Shown one piece after another: positions 18,082 through 26,683 of a stretch of DNA of 64,000 nucleotides (the first letter of the stretch is position 1; each line of letters begins with the position of its first letter). The position numbers and the translations under genes were made by a program. Origin of the DNA: Wolbachia endosymbiont (group B) of Gerris lacustris (GTDB lineage: Bacteria; Pseudomonadota; Alphaproteobacteria; Rickettsiales; Anaplasmataceae); contig NZ_OZ034761.1 of NCBI RefSeq assembly GCF_964028355.1, positions 744,001-808,000 on the forward strand, in the 5' to 3' direction. The notes under the pieces were generated by a model. That model was not told the DNA's origin. It did no database searches and was given only the letters and a program-made list of their open reading frames with translations.

Positions 18082-18450
18082 ATGACAAGTATAACTGAAC
18101 AAAATAACCTTGGTGACCTATTAAAGTATGAAGCATCAAGTCTATATTCAAGAGATCAGATAACAGTAGCCAAGGGGCAAAATCTGAAGCTAGGAACAGT
18201 TGTTAGTCGTGATAAAGACAACATGATTAGGATAATCAATCCAACTGCCACAGATGGTACACAAACGGCGATAGGAGTGATAGCAAGCGATGTAAACGCA
18301 AAGGAAAATAGTAAAGGAGTAATTATTGCTCGCGGTGCAATGCTAGCAGATCATGCAGTTGTATGGCCAGCAAATATCACTGAAGAGCAGAAAGCTGCAG
18401 CAATAAAGCAACTTGAAGCACAAGGGATCATTATCCGCAAGGGAGTTTAA
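18082..18450 (+). CDS. phage WO head decoration protein (lambda gpD-like)
   Basis: The 122-residue protein begins MTSITEQNNLGDLLKYEASS and contains LYSRDQITVAKGQNLKLGTV, IGVIASDVNAKENSKGVIIA and ARGAMLADHAVVW. This is the glycine/valine-rich beta pattern of gpD-type decoration proteins that stabilise expanded capsids as trimers. The start has a good AGGAGAG site. It lies between the S49 gene and the major capsid gene in the lambda order C-D-E. It appears intact, unlike both neighbours. Confidence 0.85.
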   Translation: MTSITEQNNLGDLLKYEASSLYSRDQITVAKGQNLKLGTVVSRDKDNMIRIINPTATDGTQTAIGVIASDVNAKENSKGVIIARGAMLADHAVVWPANITEEQKAAAIKQLEAQGIIIRKGV

Positions 18451-19179
18451 AAAACTATTAAAACATATATAAGGTGGAAAAGAAAGAATGCAAAATCCAT
18501 TTACAAATACAGCATTTAGCATGACGGCGCTAACAAATGCGATGAATATATTGCCGATAAATTATGGACGTGTTGAAAATTTAAATTTATTTCCAAGTAG
18601 GTCAGTAAGATTTAGACATATTACCATAGAAGAACATAATGGAGTTTTAAGCCTATTGCCAACACAAGTTCCCGGAGCACCAGCAACAGTAGGAAAACGT
18701 GGCAAAAGAAAGGTAAGAACATTTACGATTCCACATATTCCTCATGATGATGTAGTACTGCCAGAAGAAGTGCAAGGAATAAGAGCATTTGGATCAGAGA
18801 GTGAACTGAAAGCGCTGGCAGATGTAATAACCGATCATTTACAGCTAATGAGGAACAAACATGCAATAACGTTGGAACATTTGCGGATGGGAGCGCTGAA
18901 AGGGATTATTCTGGACGCAGATGGGTCAGAGCTATTAAATCTGTACAACGAATTTGAAATCACACCAAAAGTAGTAAATTTTGCCCTAGGAACAGCAACA
19001 ACCGATGTTAAGCGTAAGTGTCTGGAAGTATTGCGGCATGTTGAGGACAACTTAAGTGGTGAATATATGACTGGAATTCATGCCTTGGTAAGCCCTGAGT
19101 TTTTTGATGCATTAACTTCGCATAGTAAAGTGAAAGAAGCATATGAAAGCTTGTAAGTTAAAAATGTGATATAAAAGAG

Positions 19180-19345
19180 ATAAGAGGGAAAGATAACCCT
19201 ACTCACTATAGGAATAGGGCTATCACGGGCGTGTGCGACCGAATGAAAGTTGGTATTACAACCGTAGCCATCAAGGTAAACTAGCCCCATCTCTCGATAC
19301 GTTTGAATAGTTGCATGGGACATATGTATGCACCCGTTTACAATC
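19180..19345 (+). ncRNA. candidate IS110 bridge RNA region (structured 5' non-coding DNA)
   Basis: This is the non-coding DNA between the left end of the element and the transposase. Possible helices are CCCTA/TAGGG, GGCTA(tca)CGG with CCGTAGCC, GTTG(gtatta)CAAC and TGCAT/ATGCA. In IS110 elements the non-coding end next to the recombinase gene can encode a bridge RNA that pairs with target and donor. The guide loops were not identified; this is inference from position and folding potential. Confidence 0.4.
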
Positions 19346-19377
19346 TTAAATTAATTAAACTATCGAGGTTATTTATT

Positions 19378-20322
19378 ATGATTACATCTTATCAAAATTT
19401 CATTGGCATTGATATCGGAAAATTTAAAAATGTTGCTGCAGCTTATAACCAAAGGAGCGCTATCAAGTTTGACAATGATGCTACTGGTTGGCAACAGTTG
19501 TTTCAAAAATTTTCAGATATCCTACCTAATTCTCTAGTAACTTTAGAAAACACTGGAAAATATGAGCTTGGCTTAGCACATTTTCTTGTTGATAAGAATG
19601 TTGCTGTACATCGAGCTAATACTCGTAAAGTAAAAAGTTTTATCATATCACATGGAACTTTAGCAAAGACAGATCAATCAGATGCAAGAGCCCTTGCTCA
19701 ATATGGTTTTGAACGCTATAGTGCTCTATCTCTATTTGTGCCTATGTCAAAAGAACAAACCGCCTTAGTTGCACTCTGTCAACGTCGTGATGACATTACA
19801 CAAATGAGAACTCAAGAGAAATGTAGGCTTGCAGCACCTGAAAACGACTATATAAAGGAAAGTTGCCAAAAAACAATAGACTTTTTTACCAGTCAGATAA
19901 ATGAGTTCAACGATGCCATACAAAGAATTATTGATAAAAATCCAGAGTTACAAAAGCGTCAAAAGATCTTGAGAACAGTGCCAGGAATAGGTCTCAAGTT
20001 ATCACAAGTTTTTGTGTGTCTAATGCCAGAACTTGGCCACCTAAACAAAAAAGAAGTTGCAAGTCTTGCTGGAGTTGCTCCACATCCAAAAGAAAGCGGT
20101 AAAACTATTGGTTACCGAAGGATAACAGGTGGTAGAAGCAATGTTCGTGCAAAGCTTTTCACAGCTGCTATGGCTGCTGCAAGATCTAAATCTGCACTTG
20201 GTGCTTTTTATTCTGATCTTATTGGTAGAGGTAAAAAGAAGATGGTAGCTATAACAGCTCTAATGCGAAAAATCATAGTAATTGCCAATGCAAGACTTAA
20301 AGAAGCAATTAATATGAAATAA
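19378..20322 (+). CDS. IS110-family DEDD transposase
   Basis: The 314-residue protein starts MITSYQNFIGIDIGKFKN at 19378, after CGAGG. A longer frame from 19303 lacks a ribosome-binding site and family similarity. The RuvC-like DEDD catalytic residues are visible in IGIDIGK, TLENTGKYE and KTDQSDARALAQYG. The C-terminal Transposase_20 part has RTVPGIGLKLSQ, SLAGVAPHPKESGKTIGYRR and the conserved serine region of AAARSKSALGAFYSDL. It works with a structured RNA in characterised members. It appears intact. Confidence 0.93.
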   Translation: MITSYQNFIGIDIGKFKNVAAAYNQRSAIKFDNDATGWQQLFQKFSDILPNSLVTLENTGKYELGLAHFLVDKNVAVHRANTRKVKSFIISHGTLAKTDQSDARALAQYGFERYSALSLFVPMSKEQTALVALCQRRDDITQMRTQEKCRLAAPENDYIKESCQKTIDFFTSQINEFNDAIQRIIDKNPELQKRQKILRTVPGIGLKLSQVFVCLMPELGHLNKKEVASLAGVAPHPKESGKTIGYRRITGGRSNVRAKLFTAAMAAARSKSALGAFYSDLIGRGKKKMVAITALMRKIIVIANARLKEAINMK

Positions 20323-20342
20323 AAAAATCTGTATAGAAAATA

Positions 20343-20393
20343 GGTTAACGAATATGTGCGTCTACACACATTTAAAGCACATATTCGTTAACC
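20343..20393 (+). repeat. perfect 17-bp inverted repeat in the IS110 3' region
   Basis: GGTTAACGAATATGTGC (20343-20359) pairs perfectly with GCACATATTCGTTAACC (20377-20393) around a 17-base loop. It lies just after the transposase stop. No T-run follows, so it may act as a transcript end, an RNA structure of the element or a binding site. Confidence 0.75.
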
Positions 20394-20983
20394 ATAAAAT
20401 CTAAGCAGTGCTTGCTGTTTGATATAAATTTCTTTCTGTATAAACTAGGGTTTTTGTTGCCAAAATACATTTTTCAATTGAATAAAAATACAAAATTATC
20501 AACAAATGAGACTAAATTCAAAAAATTTTAAAAAACATAGTTGATGGCAAGAAGGTGCAGCACTTCGAAATGATATGAGGTCAGGATTTACGTTTTGTGG
20601 AATAACATTTGAGGAATATAGAGGACAAGCAACTGATCCTGAAGGAACCGTGAGAAGATTCATTGAGAAAGATACAGGGCACTGTTTTCCACTAGGAACA
20701 GCAAGCACATTTACAACATATTTTGCGCCAGCAGATTTTAATGAGACGGTAAACACACTAGGACAGCCACTTTATGCAAAACAAGAGCCAAGAAGATTTG
20801 ATAGAGGAACTGATTTACATACGCAGTCAAATCCATTACCAATGTGCCACAGACCAGGAATACTAGCAAAAATTGTTGCAGCATAACAATACTGGTAGAG
20901 TAACTACAAGGTGGTGAGGCACAGAACGACTCTACCGGTATGCGCTTTCTTAGCATATAAAGGTTAGTATATCAAAAAGAAAT

Positions 20984-21289
20984 ATGCAAGAGAATATTAA
21001 GCGATTATTGGAAGATTGTTTTTCCCATTTAGGAGAAGTGGCTTTGTATAAATCAAAGGATAAGTCATACATGGTACAAGTATTAAAGCAACAGCCAGAT
21101 AAATTATACGAGATTGGTGAAGGACAATTTGTGGAAGAAACTTTAGCGTTAGAAGTAAGTGCGTTTGATGTACTGCAGCCAATTGTAGGAGATATTTTTG
21201 TTATAGGTGACCGTAAATATAAAGTATATTCTCCACCGCTGCAAGATAATTCAGGAATGGTATGGAAAATTCGAGCGTCAGGAGTATAA
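20984..21289 (+). CDS. phage WO head-tail joining-type structural protein
   Basis: The 101-residue protein begins MQENIKRLLEDCFSHLGEVA and continues with a beta-rich part (DVLQPIVGDIFVIGDRKYKV, GMVWKIRASG). Size, the F-V-I-G-D-x-x-Y-x-V pattern and position directly after the major capsid gene suggest a gpFII/ATP-binding-sugar-like head-tail joining protein. That role is inferred from order, not from a decisive motif. Its stop is adjacent to the next ATG (TAAATG), indicating coupling. Confidence 0.65.
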   Translation: MQENIKRLLEDCFSHLGEVALYKSKDKSYMVQVLKQQPDKLYEIGEGQFVEETLALEVSAFDVLQPIVGDIFVIGDRKYKVYSPPLQDNSGMVWKIRASGV

Positions 21290-21787
21290 ATGCGTATTAA
21301 CACCGGTAGTATTATACAAAGTATAGATGCTGAAAGGAAAAAAGTGGAAAAAGCGACAGTGAGTGCATTAAACAAAACAGCAATATGGCTAAAATCAAAA
21401 GCAGCTAAGGAAATCAGTGAGGAAAAGAGAATAAAATTAAGTTTGATAAGAAAGAGATTAAGGATTTTTAAGGCGAAAATTAGCAGATTAGACGTGTTAA
21501 TTAGAGCAAATCTCTATGACATTAGAGCATCGACAATTGGCAAAATGCAAAAAACAAGAAGAGGATCGAAAGTAGGAAAGCATGAGTTTATAGGAGGATT
21601 TGCAGCAGTTATGCCAAAAGGAAATAGCGGTATGTTTAAACGTGAAGGAAGGGCAGCACTACCAATAAAAGAGGTTAAATTACCATTGGAACCAGAAGCA
21701 TCAAAAGTAATAAGAGATCTTGTTAATTATGAGGTTGAGGAAGTCTTTACAAAATTTTTTGAACGTGAATTGAGCTACAGAGTATAA
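21290..21787 (+). CDS. phage minor tail protein Z-like (gpZ)
   Basis: The 165-residue basic protein begins MRINTGSIIQSIDAERKKVE and has the gpZ-type pattern: ALNKTAIWLKSKAAKEISEE, IRKRLRIFKAKISRLDVLIR, and a Gly/Phe-rich centre (EFIGGFAAVMPKGNSGMFKR). The C-terminal VNYEVEEVFTKFFERELSYR is also typical. gpZ helps complete tails and join them to heads. The stop and the next start overlap (TAATG at 21785-21789). Confidence 0.78.
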   Translation: MRINTGSIIQSIDAERKKVEKATVSALNKTAIWLKSKAAKEISEEKRIKLSLIRKRLRIFKAKISRLDVLIRANLYDIRASTIGKMQKTRRGSKVGKHEFIGGFAAVMPKGNSGMFKREGRAALPIKEVKLPLEPEASKVIRDLVNYEVEEVFTKFFERELSYRV

Positions 21788-21916
21788 TGAATTGGAAGGA
21801 TTTGCATAATGCAATCTGCACTACGCTGAAGAGAGAAATATCCATTATACAAACCTGTGAAATTTATCCATCAATAAGAAAAGAATTAGTAGCGCCAGCG
21901 GTGTTTGTAGAACTTA
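21787..21916 (+). pseudogene. phage tail gene 5' fragment cut by IS630
   Basis: The frame begins MNWKDLHNAICTTLKREISI and runs 43 codons to VFVEL before the IS630 at 21917. Past the IS the frame would stop after ~8 codons (near 23043), so the downstream part is deleted or frameshifted. Position after gpZ suggests a gpU/tail-terminator-like gene; identity is not firm. Confidence 0.6.
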
Positions 21917-23018
21917 TACCAACTCTCATTATTAATGAACCAAATAAGAAGCATTGCAGAGTTGTTTAACCGTGGAAGGGGAAAGAGAGGTAATAAAATT
22001 ACACAAAGCGCTCTCAAGCAGAACAATTGTATCGTAGATTTTATTGCGCAAAATGTTCTGTTTTATATATAACCAAAACCTCTCAACAGGATTGAGGTCA
22101 GGTGAGTATGGTGGTAGGTATATAATTTCGATATTTTTAGGTATCTTTAAACTTTTTGACTTATGCCAACTAGCGCAATCCATCACGAGAAAAGCCTTTC
22201 GTATTCCTAAATATTGCGACATCTGTTCAAGGAATATATTTATACAAGCAGTGTTGACGTTTGGTGCAAATAAGCTAAAATTCTCTCCATTTCTGGGATT
22301 AACTGCACTATAGAGATAAAAATTTCCCTACCTAATTTTACCTTAACCTGTGTCCTACTGCCTTTTTTAAACCACCCATGTCCAACTTTTGAATGTGTAC
22401 CAAACCGTGATTCATCGAAGAAAAATAGCTCTTTTTCAGAATGCATGACAATAGTTTCATTGAGGTTTTTTTTTAAACTCCTCTTGCTTATTTTTATCCT
22501 GTCCACTATGAACTGGTCTTGGTGTGATATATGAGAATTTCATTCTTTGCATATTACGATGTATTGTGGATTTGCTGATATTCAAACCAAATCTTTCTTG
22601 GATTCTTATTCTCATTTCTCTAATAGTAATATTGGGGTTTTCCTCTATCCACACCTCAATTTGTTCAAGTTGACTTTGGTTCAATATAGTTTTTCTACGG
22701 CGTTGAGGTGGAGAAAATAATTTTTCTTCTCTTCCAAATTTTATGTGCTTTATCCATGTAGTAATTGCCTTTCTCGAAATGCAACATATTTTTGCTACAG
22801 CTGTTATACTGTGCTTTTTTGCTGCAATTACAGCATTTAGTTTTTTTGCAACATACGCATTATTTCTTACTTTCTTCAGCATCTCTTTTGCTGATTCCAC
22901 CACTTTTTCATCCAATAATTTTGATCTTAATGCCATCTAAACCTCGCTATTTTACTTACTCCAGTATGGCTTTTTTTCCATTATTGTCTATTCGTTGCTT
23001 ATATAGCGGGAATTGGTA
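21917..23018 (-). mobile_element. IS630-family insertion sequence, copy C
   Basis: 1102 bp, minus orientation, with TTA on both sides (21914-21916 and 23019-23021). It is one base shorter than copies A, B, D and E. Only 37 bases of unplaced DNA separate it from the next IS5. Confidence 0.92.
21932..22936 (-). pseudogene. IS630 transposase with extra one-base deletion (copy C)
   Basis: The HTH frame 22936-22457 is intact. The DDE frame breaks after KLGRE, because one T is missing from the T-run near 22323 (GGGAAATTTTT for GGGAAAATTTTT). Pieces remain at 22506-22240 and 22222-21932. The same deletion occurs in copies F and G. Confidence 0.88.
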
Positions 23019-23058
23019 TTAGCACCAGAATTCATTTTTCATGACCCATACTTCCTTA

Positions 23059-23921
23059 GAACCTGTACATGATCTCAAGAAAGGAATAAACTAAGAGATA
23101 ATGTATATAAGTTAAGATATATGAGGAGTGTATACCCAAGTGATATAAGTCGGGAAAGATTTGAGATTATATTACCAGATCTAGAATCCTGTAGAAAAAA
23201 AACAAAACCAAGAAAACTGGATTTATATGAGTTATTTTGCGGTGTACTTTATGTGCTAAAAAGTGGCTGTCAGTGGCGAATGCTACCAAAAGAGTTTCCA
23301 AAATGGCGCAATTGTTACGATTACTTCAAGAGATGGAGTAAAAAACCGAATGAAGATAGAGAAAGTGTTCTAGAAATTGTCTTAAAAAAAATTAGTTGGA
23401 GAGGTTCGTTTCAACAGTGGTCGGAATACAAAAACAAGCTTCTGCATCATTGATGCTCAAAGTGTAAAAAACACCGATATTGCTGAAGAAAAAGGTTATG
23501 ATGCCGGCAAGAAAATTTCAGGAATAAAGCGTCATATTGCAGTAGATACGCAAGGTTTGCCACATGCAATTTATATTACTACAGCTAATATCGGAGATCG
23601 TACTGCTGCTGTAGAGATGATTTGTAACGCAAGAAAAAATCTTTCCGAAGTTCAAAATATACTAGTTGATGCAGGTTATACAGGAGAAAATTTTGCAACT
23701 CAAATAAAAACGACTATTGGTGCAACCGTTGAAGTAATAAAACGAAGTGAATTACATACCTTTGTTGTATTGCCAAAAAGGTGGGTTGTAGAGCGTTCTT
23801 TTGCTTGGCTGGAAAAGTGTAGACGGTTATGGAAAAATTGCGAGCGTAAACTCAATACTAGACTACAAATGGTCGTTCTAGCTTTTACTGCCTTGCTCCT
23901 CAAAAGATTATGAACAGGCTC
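23059..23921 (+). mobile_element. IS5-family insertion sequence, copy c
   Basis: Complete, 863 bp. The left flank is TTA after unrelated DNA (CATACTTCC). The right flank is TAA, inside an oppositely oriented partial IS5 (copy d). The mismatched flanks suggest insertion into another IS5 followed by loss of the left half of the target. Confidence 0.9.
23121..23913 (+). CDS. IS5 transposase, two frames (copy c)
   Basis: First frame 23121-23453. The DDE frame extends to 23913 across the A8 run. The protein sequence is identical to copies b and e. Confidence 0.85.
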
Positions 23922-24247
23922 TAAGACAATTTCTAGAACACTTTCTCTATCTTCATTCGGTTTTTTACTCCATCTCTTGAAGTAATCGTAACAATTGCGC
24001 CATTTTGGAAACTCTTTTGGTAGCATTCGCCACTGACAGCCACTTTTTAGCACATAAAGTACACCGCAAAATAACTCATATAAATCCAGTTTTCTTGGTT
24101 TTGTTTTTTTTCTACAGGATTCTAGATCTGGTAATATAATCTCAAATCTTTCCCGACTTATATCACTTGGGTATACACTCCTCATATATCCTAACTTATA
24201 TACATTATCTCTTAGTTTATTCCTTTCTTGAGATCATGTACAGGTTC
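23922..24247 (-). mobile_element. partial IS5 (copy d), left end only
   Basis: About 326 bp covering the inverted repeat and first ~90 codons of the transposase (from MRSVYPSDIS at 24185 down to VLEIVL). The rest is replaced by copy c. The outer end is followed by TTA at 24248-24250. Confidence 0.9.
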
Positions 24248-24327
24248 TTAGAAGACATTGGTACAACTTCCTTAATCTATAAATTATAGTAGTTTATATT
24301 TAAATAATAATCCTCAACTTTTATGAT

Positions 24328-26367
24328 CTACCTAGCCCTAGAATCAGAAGTTCTTCTTAACTCTTCACGTCCTACCCATGAATCTTTGTTCTTGTTAGAC
24401 TCGCTTATTACTTCAGGACGCATTAATCCACCAGATCTTTCAAAATATCCCTGTTCAATAGCATCGTAGACATCATAATCACCAAGTGCACAATCCTCGC
24501 CTAATTCTTCTTCATAACCTTTGAATTTTTCCAATACTTCCTCTTTATTACTCACTTCTACTATAATTTTGCTTTTATCTTGTACGTCAGGATACAGCCT
24601 AACGTCTATATTTCCCAAACTAGTATAGAAAGTTAATACTATATTGCTGCCTTCTGTAAGATCTGTGTAATACCTTATTCCACCTTCGGTTTGAATTTCT
24701 ACTTCACTTTTACCAATCCTTATTATATCTCTTTCATATTTTATGCTTCCCTGAGTTAATCCTAAATTTCCTGCTCTATCTGTAATCTTTGCAACATCTA
24801 TTATGCTGTCTCCAGAATATTCTAAGTAGAGAGTAGAGTTATCTATTCTTACATCATGCAACTCACCATTGGTGGTACTTTTCGCCAATTCAATAAACTT
24901 ATGAGCATTACTAATATAATTTTCATGAGCTTTTACCATATTAGCTTTATGATCATTAAATTCTGATTCCAGTGCATCAATTACACCAATACCAATTTTA
25001 CTGTTAAACACTGCTCCTCTTGATAACAACTTACATATTATGTTGCTGGCAACTTTAGGATTTTTCTCTAATTTACTGATTTTTTCTATTACGTGATCTA
25101 CAAAATTATATGCTTTTTTACCTTGAGAAGAACGCTCAGAAAAACCAATCCTTACTCCGGAGCTTATAGCTTTATTTACGACTTCTTCTAGTTTATACAT
25201 ATCTTGAACTTCAGATATCTTACTTAAAAATTTATTCAGCTCTACCTGATTTGGTGTATTCCATAAAGTTGATTTTACACAATACTTTTCTCCCACATTA
25301 TAAAAAGATCCACGACAATCCAAGAGAGAATCTTCTTTCTTGCAAAAACTACCTGCGTCTACTGATAGAAATAAATCTACTACTTCCTTATCAATGTTCC
25401 GAGCATAATTAAGTATTTTCGAATTACCATCTCCGTCTCGAATACTCAAAATCACCTTCAGGTCTCCGCTATTCTTGTGTTTACCTAGAAACCCTTTTAG
25501 ATTTTTAATGAAGTTAGCAGCATAACCTGAATGATCCTCATATGCACCAAAACATTCATCAAGCATACGGTATAATTCTGCACTCAAATTCTTTTGGTTA
25601 TTAGTGAGAAAGCATTCCTCAATATAGTAGTGATGATTATCAATTGCGATCTGCAGTGGGGTTGCTCCTTTTTTATCCTGTATGTTAGAATTAGCTTTTT
25701 TCTCTATAAGTAAATTAACATAGTCAGCATGACCAATACTAGCGGCATGATGTAAGGGTGTTTCTCCTCTGTGATCTTGTATATTAGGATTGGCCTTTCC
25801 TTTTAAAAGAGAAGCTGCACTAGCAAGAACATCAGTATAATGCAGGGGAGTCCTTCCTTTATCATTCTGTATATCAGGATTAGCACCTGCCTCTAAGAGT
25901 AAATCTACAGCTTCATTATATTCTTCAGTTACCTTACCTACAGAAGATACTAGGTGCAATACTGTTAATCCAGATTCTCCTCTTTTAAGGTTAAGAACAG
26001 TTTTGAGGTCTTGATTATTCTTATTGCTTTGTAGGAAATTTTTAAGTTTTTCAATATAGTACTCACAATGTCTATCTTCTTTTTGATCATAATGACATGG
26101 ATCTAAACTTTTAAGAATATTTAGTAATTCTCTATTTAACTCCTTTTGACTTCCTGTTAAATTAGGTGTACTAGCAATCCATGTACATACTATACCCTCA
26201 AACGAAAGTTTACTATCCATTAAAAGACGAGAATTAAGCGATGAAAAAAGATGTTTTTTTATCAATTGATACTCTTCATCTAATATTTTGTCAGTGCTTA
26301 AATCTTCTCCTAGCTTTTGCTCATATGCTTTTTTATCTTGCCCAGTAATACATTCATTAACAATCAT
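24328..26367 (-). CDS. ankyrin-repeat protein (complete copy)
   Basis: The 679-residue protein begins MIVNECITGQDKKAYEQKLG after AGGAGG-like sequence. Ankyrin repeats occupy about residues 128-250 (GLTVLHLVSS, GRTPLHYTDV, GETPLHHAASIGHADYVNLL, GATPLQIAID). The long C-terminal half has no recognised domain; it is predicted to be mixed helix/strand and ends in a charged tail (EELRRTSDSRAR). It is transcribed away from cifA, next to the AAA+ gene. Residues 1-506 recur as a truncated second copy at 41765-43283. Such WO-linked ankyrin proteins are candidate effectors acting on host proteins, which is inference here. Confidence 0.85.
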   Translation of the reverse strand: MIVNECITGQDKKAYEQKLGEDLSTDKILDEEYQLIKKHLFSSLNSRLLMDSKLSFEGIVCTWIASTPNLTGSQKELNRELLNILKSLDPCHYDQKEDRHCEYYIEKLKNFLQSNKNNQDLKTVLNLKRGESGLTVLHLVSSVGKVTEEYNEAVDLLLEAGANPDIQNDKGRTPLHYTDVLASAASLLKGKANPNIQDHRGETPLHHAASIGHADYVNLLIEKKANSNIQDKKGATPLQIAIDNHHYYIEECFLTNNQKNLSAELYRMLDECFGAYEDHSGYAANFIKNLKGFLGKHKNSGDLKVILSIRDGDGNSKILNYARNIDKEVVDLFLSVDAGSFCKKEDSLLDCRGSFYNVGEKYCVKSTLWNTPNQVELNKFLSKISEVQDMYKLEEVVNKAISSGVRIGFSERSSQGKKAYNFVDHVIEKISKLEKNPKVASNIICKLLSRGAVFNSKIGIGVIDALESEFNDHKANMVKAHENYISNAHKFIELAKSTTNGELHDVRIDNSTLYLEYSGDSIIDVAKITDRAGNLGLTQGSIKYERDIIRIGKSEVEIQTEGGIRYYTDLTEGSNIVLTFYTSLGNIDVRLYPDVQDKSKIIVEVSNKEEVLEKFKGYEEELGEDCALGDYDVYDAIEQGYFERSGGLMRPEVISESNKNKDSWVGREELRRTSDSRAR

Positions 26368-26683
26368 ACCACACCTCCTACTAGCCTAAATAGATAATAT
26401 GTTATGCACAATATATAATATTGGTCAAGCTAATTTCAACATAATATTTTTACTATTTTGCAATGTTTGAGCTTCTGTAGTAAGTTCAGATGTTTACATA
26501 AACCTTTAACGTAATAGATATTTTTATATTAGTACCAGTATAAAATGGCCAAATTTATCACAAAACAAACTCAAACCAAAAAGGCAAATAGATAAGTTTG
26601 CTTAAACATCAAGTTATAAACAAAAAGCACTCTTTTTCTATTACCATTCAAACTTGATATGACTACCTCAATTCTTCTGCCAG
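26368..26683. other. gap between ANK and AAA+ genes
   Basis: 316 bases of AT-rich DNA with no coding frame seen. It probably holds the ANK promoter and the 3' region of the AAA+ gene. It is repeated at 43284-43599. Confidence 0.5.

Larger units (their letters stand above)
19150..20543 (+). mobile_element. IS110-family element
   Basis: About 1394 bp between the two halves of the capsid gene. The size is set by the reading-frame join, with no target duplication needed. It holds a ~228-base 5' non-coding region, a DEDD transposase and a ~220-base 3' non-coding region with a perfect 17-bp hairpin. IS110 elements lack terminal inverted repeats, as here. Confidence 0.88.
18488..20886 (+). pseudogene. 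phage WO major capsid protein E, interrupted by IS110
   Basis: The N-terminal part is 18488-19149 (MQNPFTNTAFSMTALTNAMN ... TSHSKVKEAYE) and the C-terminal part 20544-20886 (WQEGAALRNDMRSGFTFCGI ... GRPGILAKIVAA-type end, here HRPGILAKIVAA). With 1394 bp of IS110 removed, the frame is continuous and recreates the expected EAYERWQEGAALR-like join. Together they make ~335 residues, the usual size of gpE-type capsid proteins. The gene is broken, so no WO particle can be made from this module unless the IS excises. No other lesion is seen. Confidence 0.9.

Noticed and set aside
19180..19300. Group II intron start (GTGCGAC-like sequence)
   Set aside because: No reverse transcriptase/maturase gene or domain V was seen; the DNA belongs to the IS110 element by the capsid frame join.
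19303..19377. Longer N-terminus for the IS110 transposase
   Set aside because: The added 25 residues lack family similarity and overlap the structured non-coding region; MITSYQNF at 19378 has a ribosome-binding site.
23700..24185. 161-residue minus-strand frame beginning like the IS5 transposase
   Set aside because: It fuses the partial IS5 copy d with the antisense of copy c at the nested junction; an artefact of the nesting.
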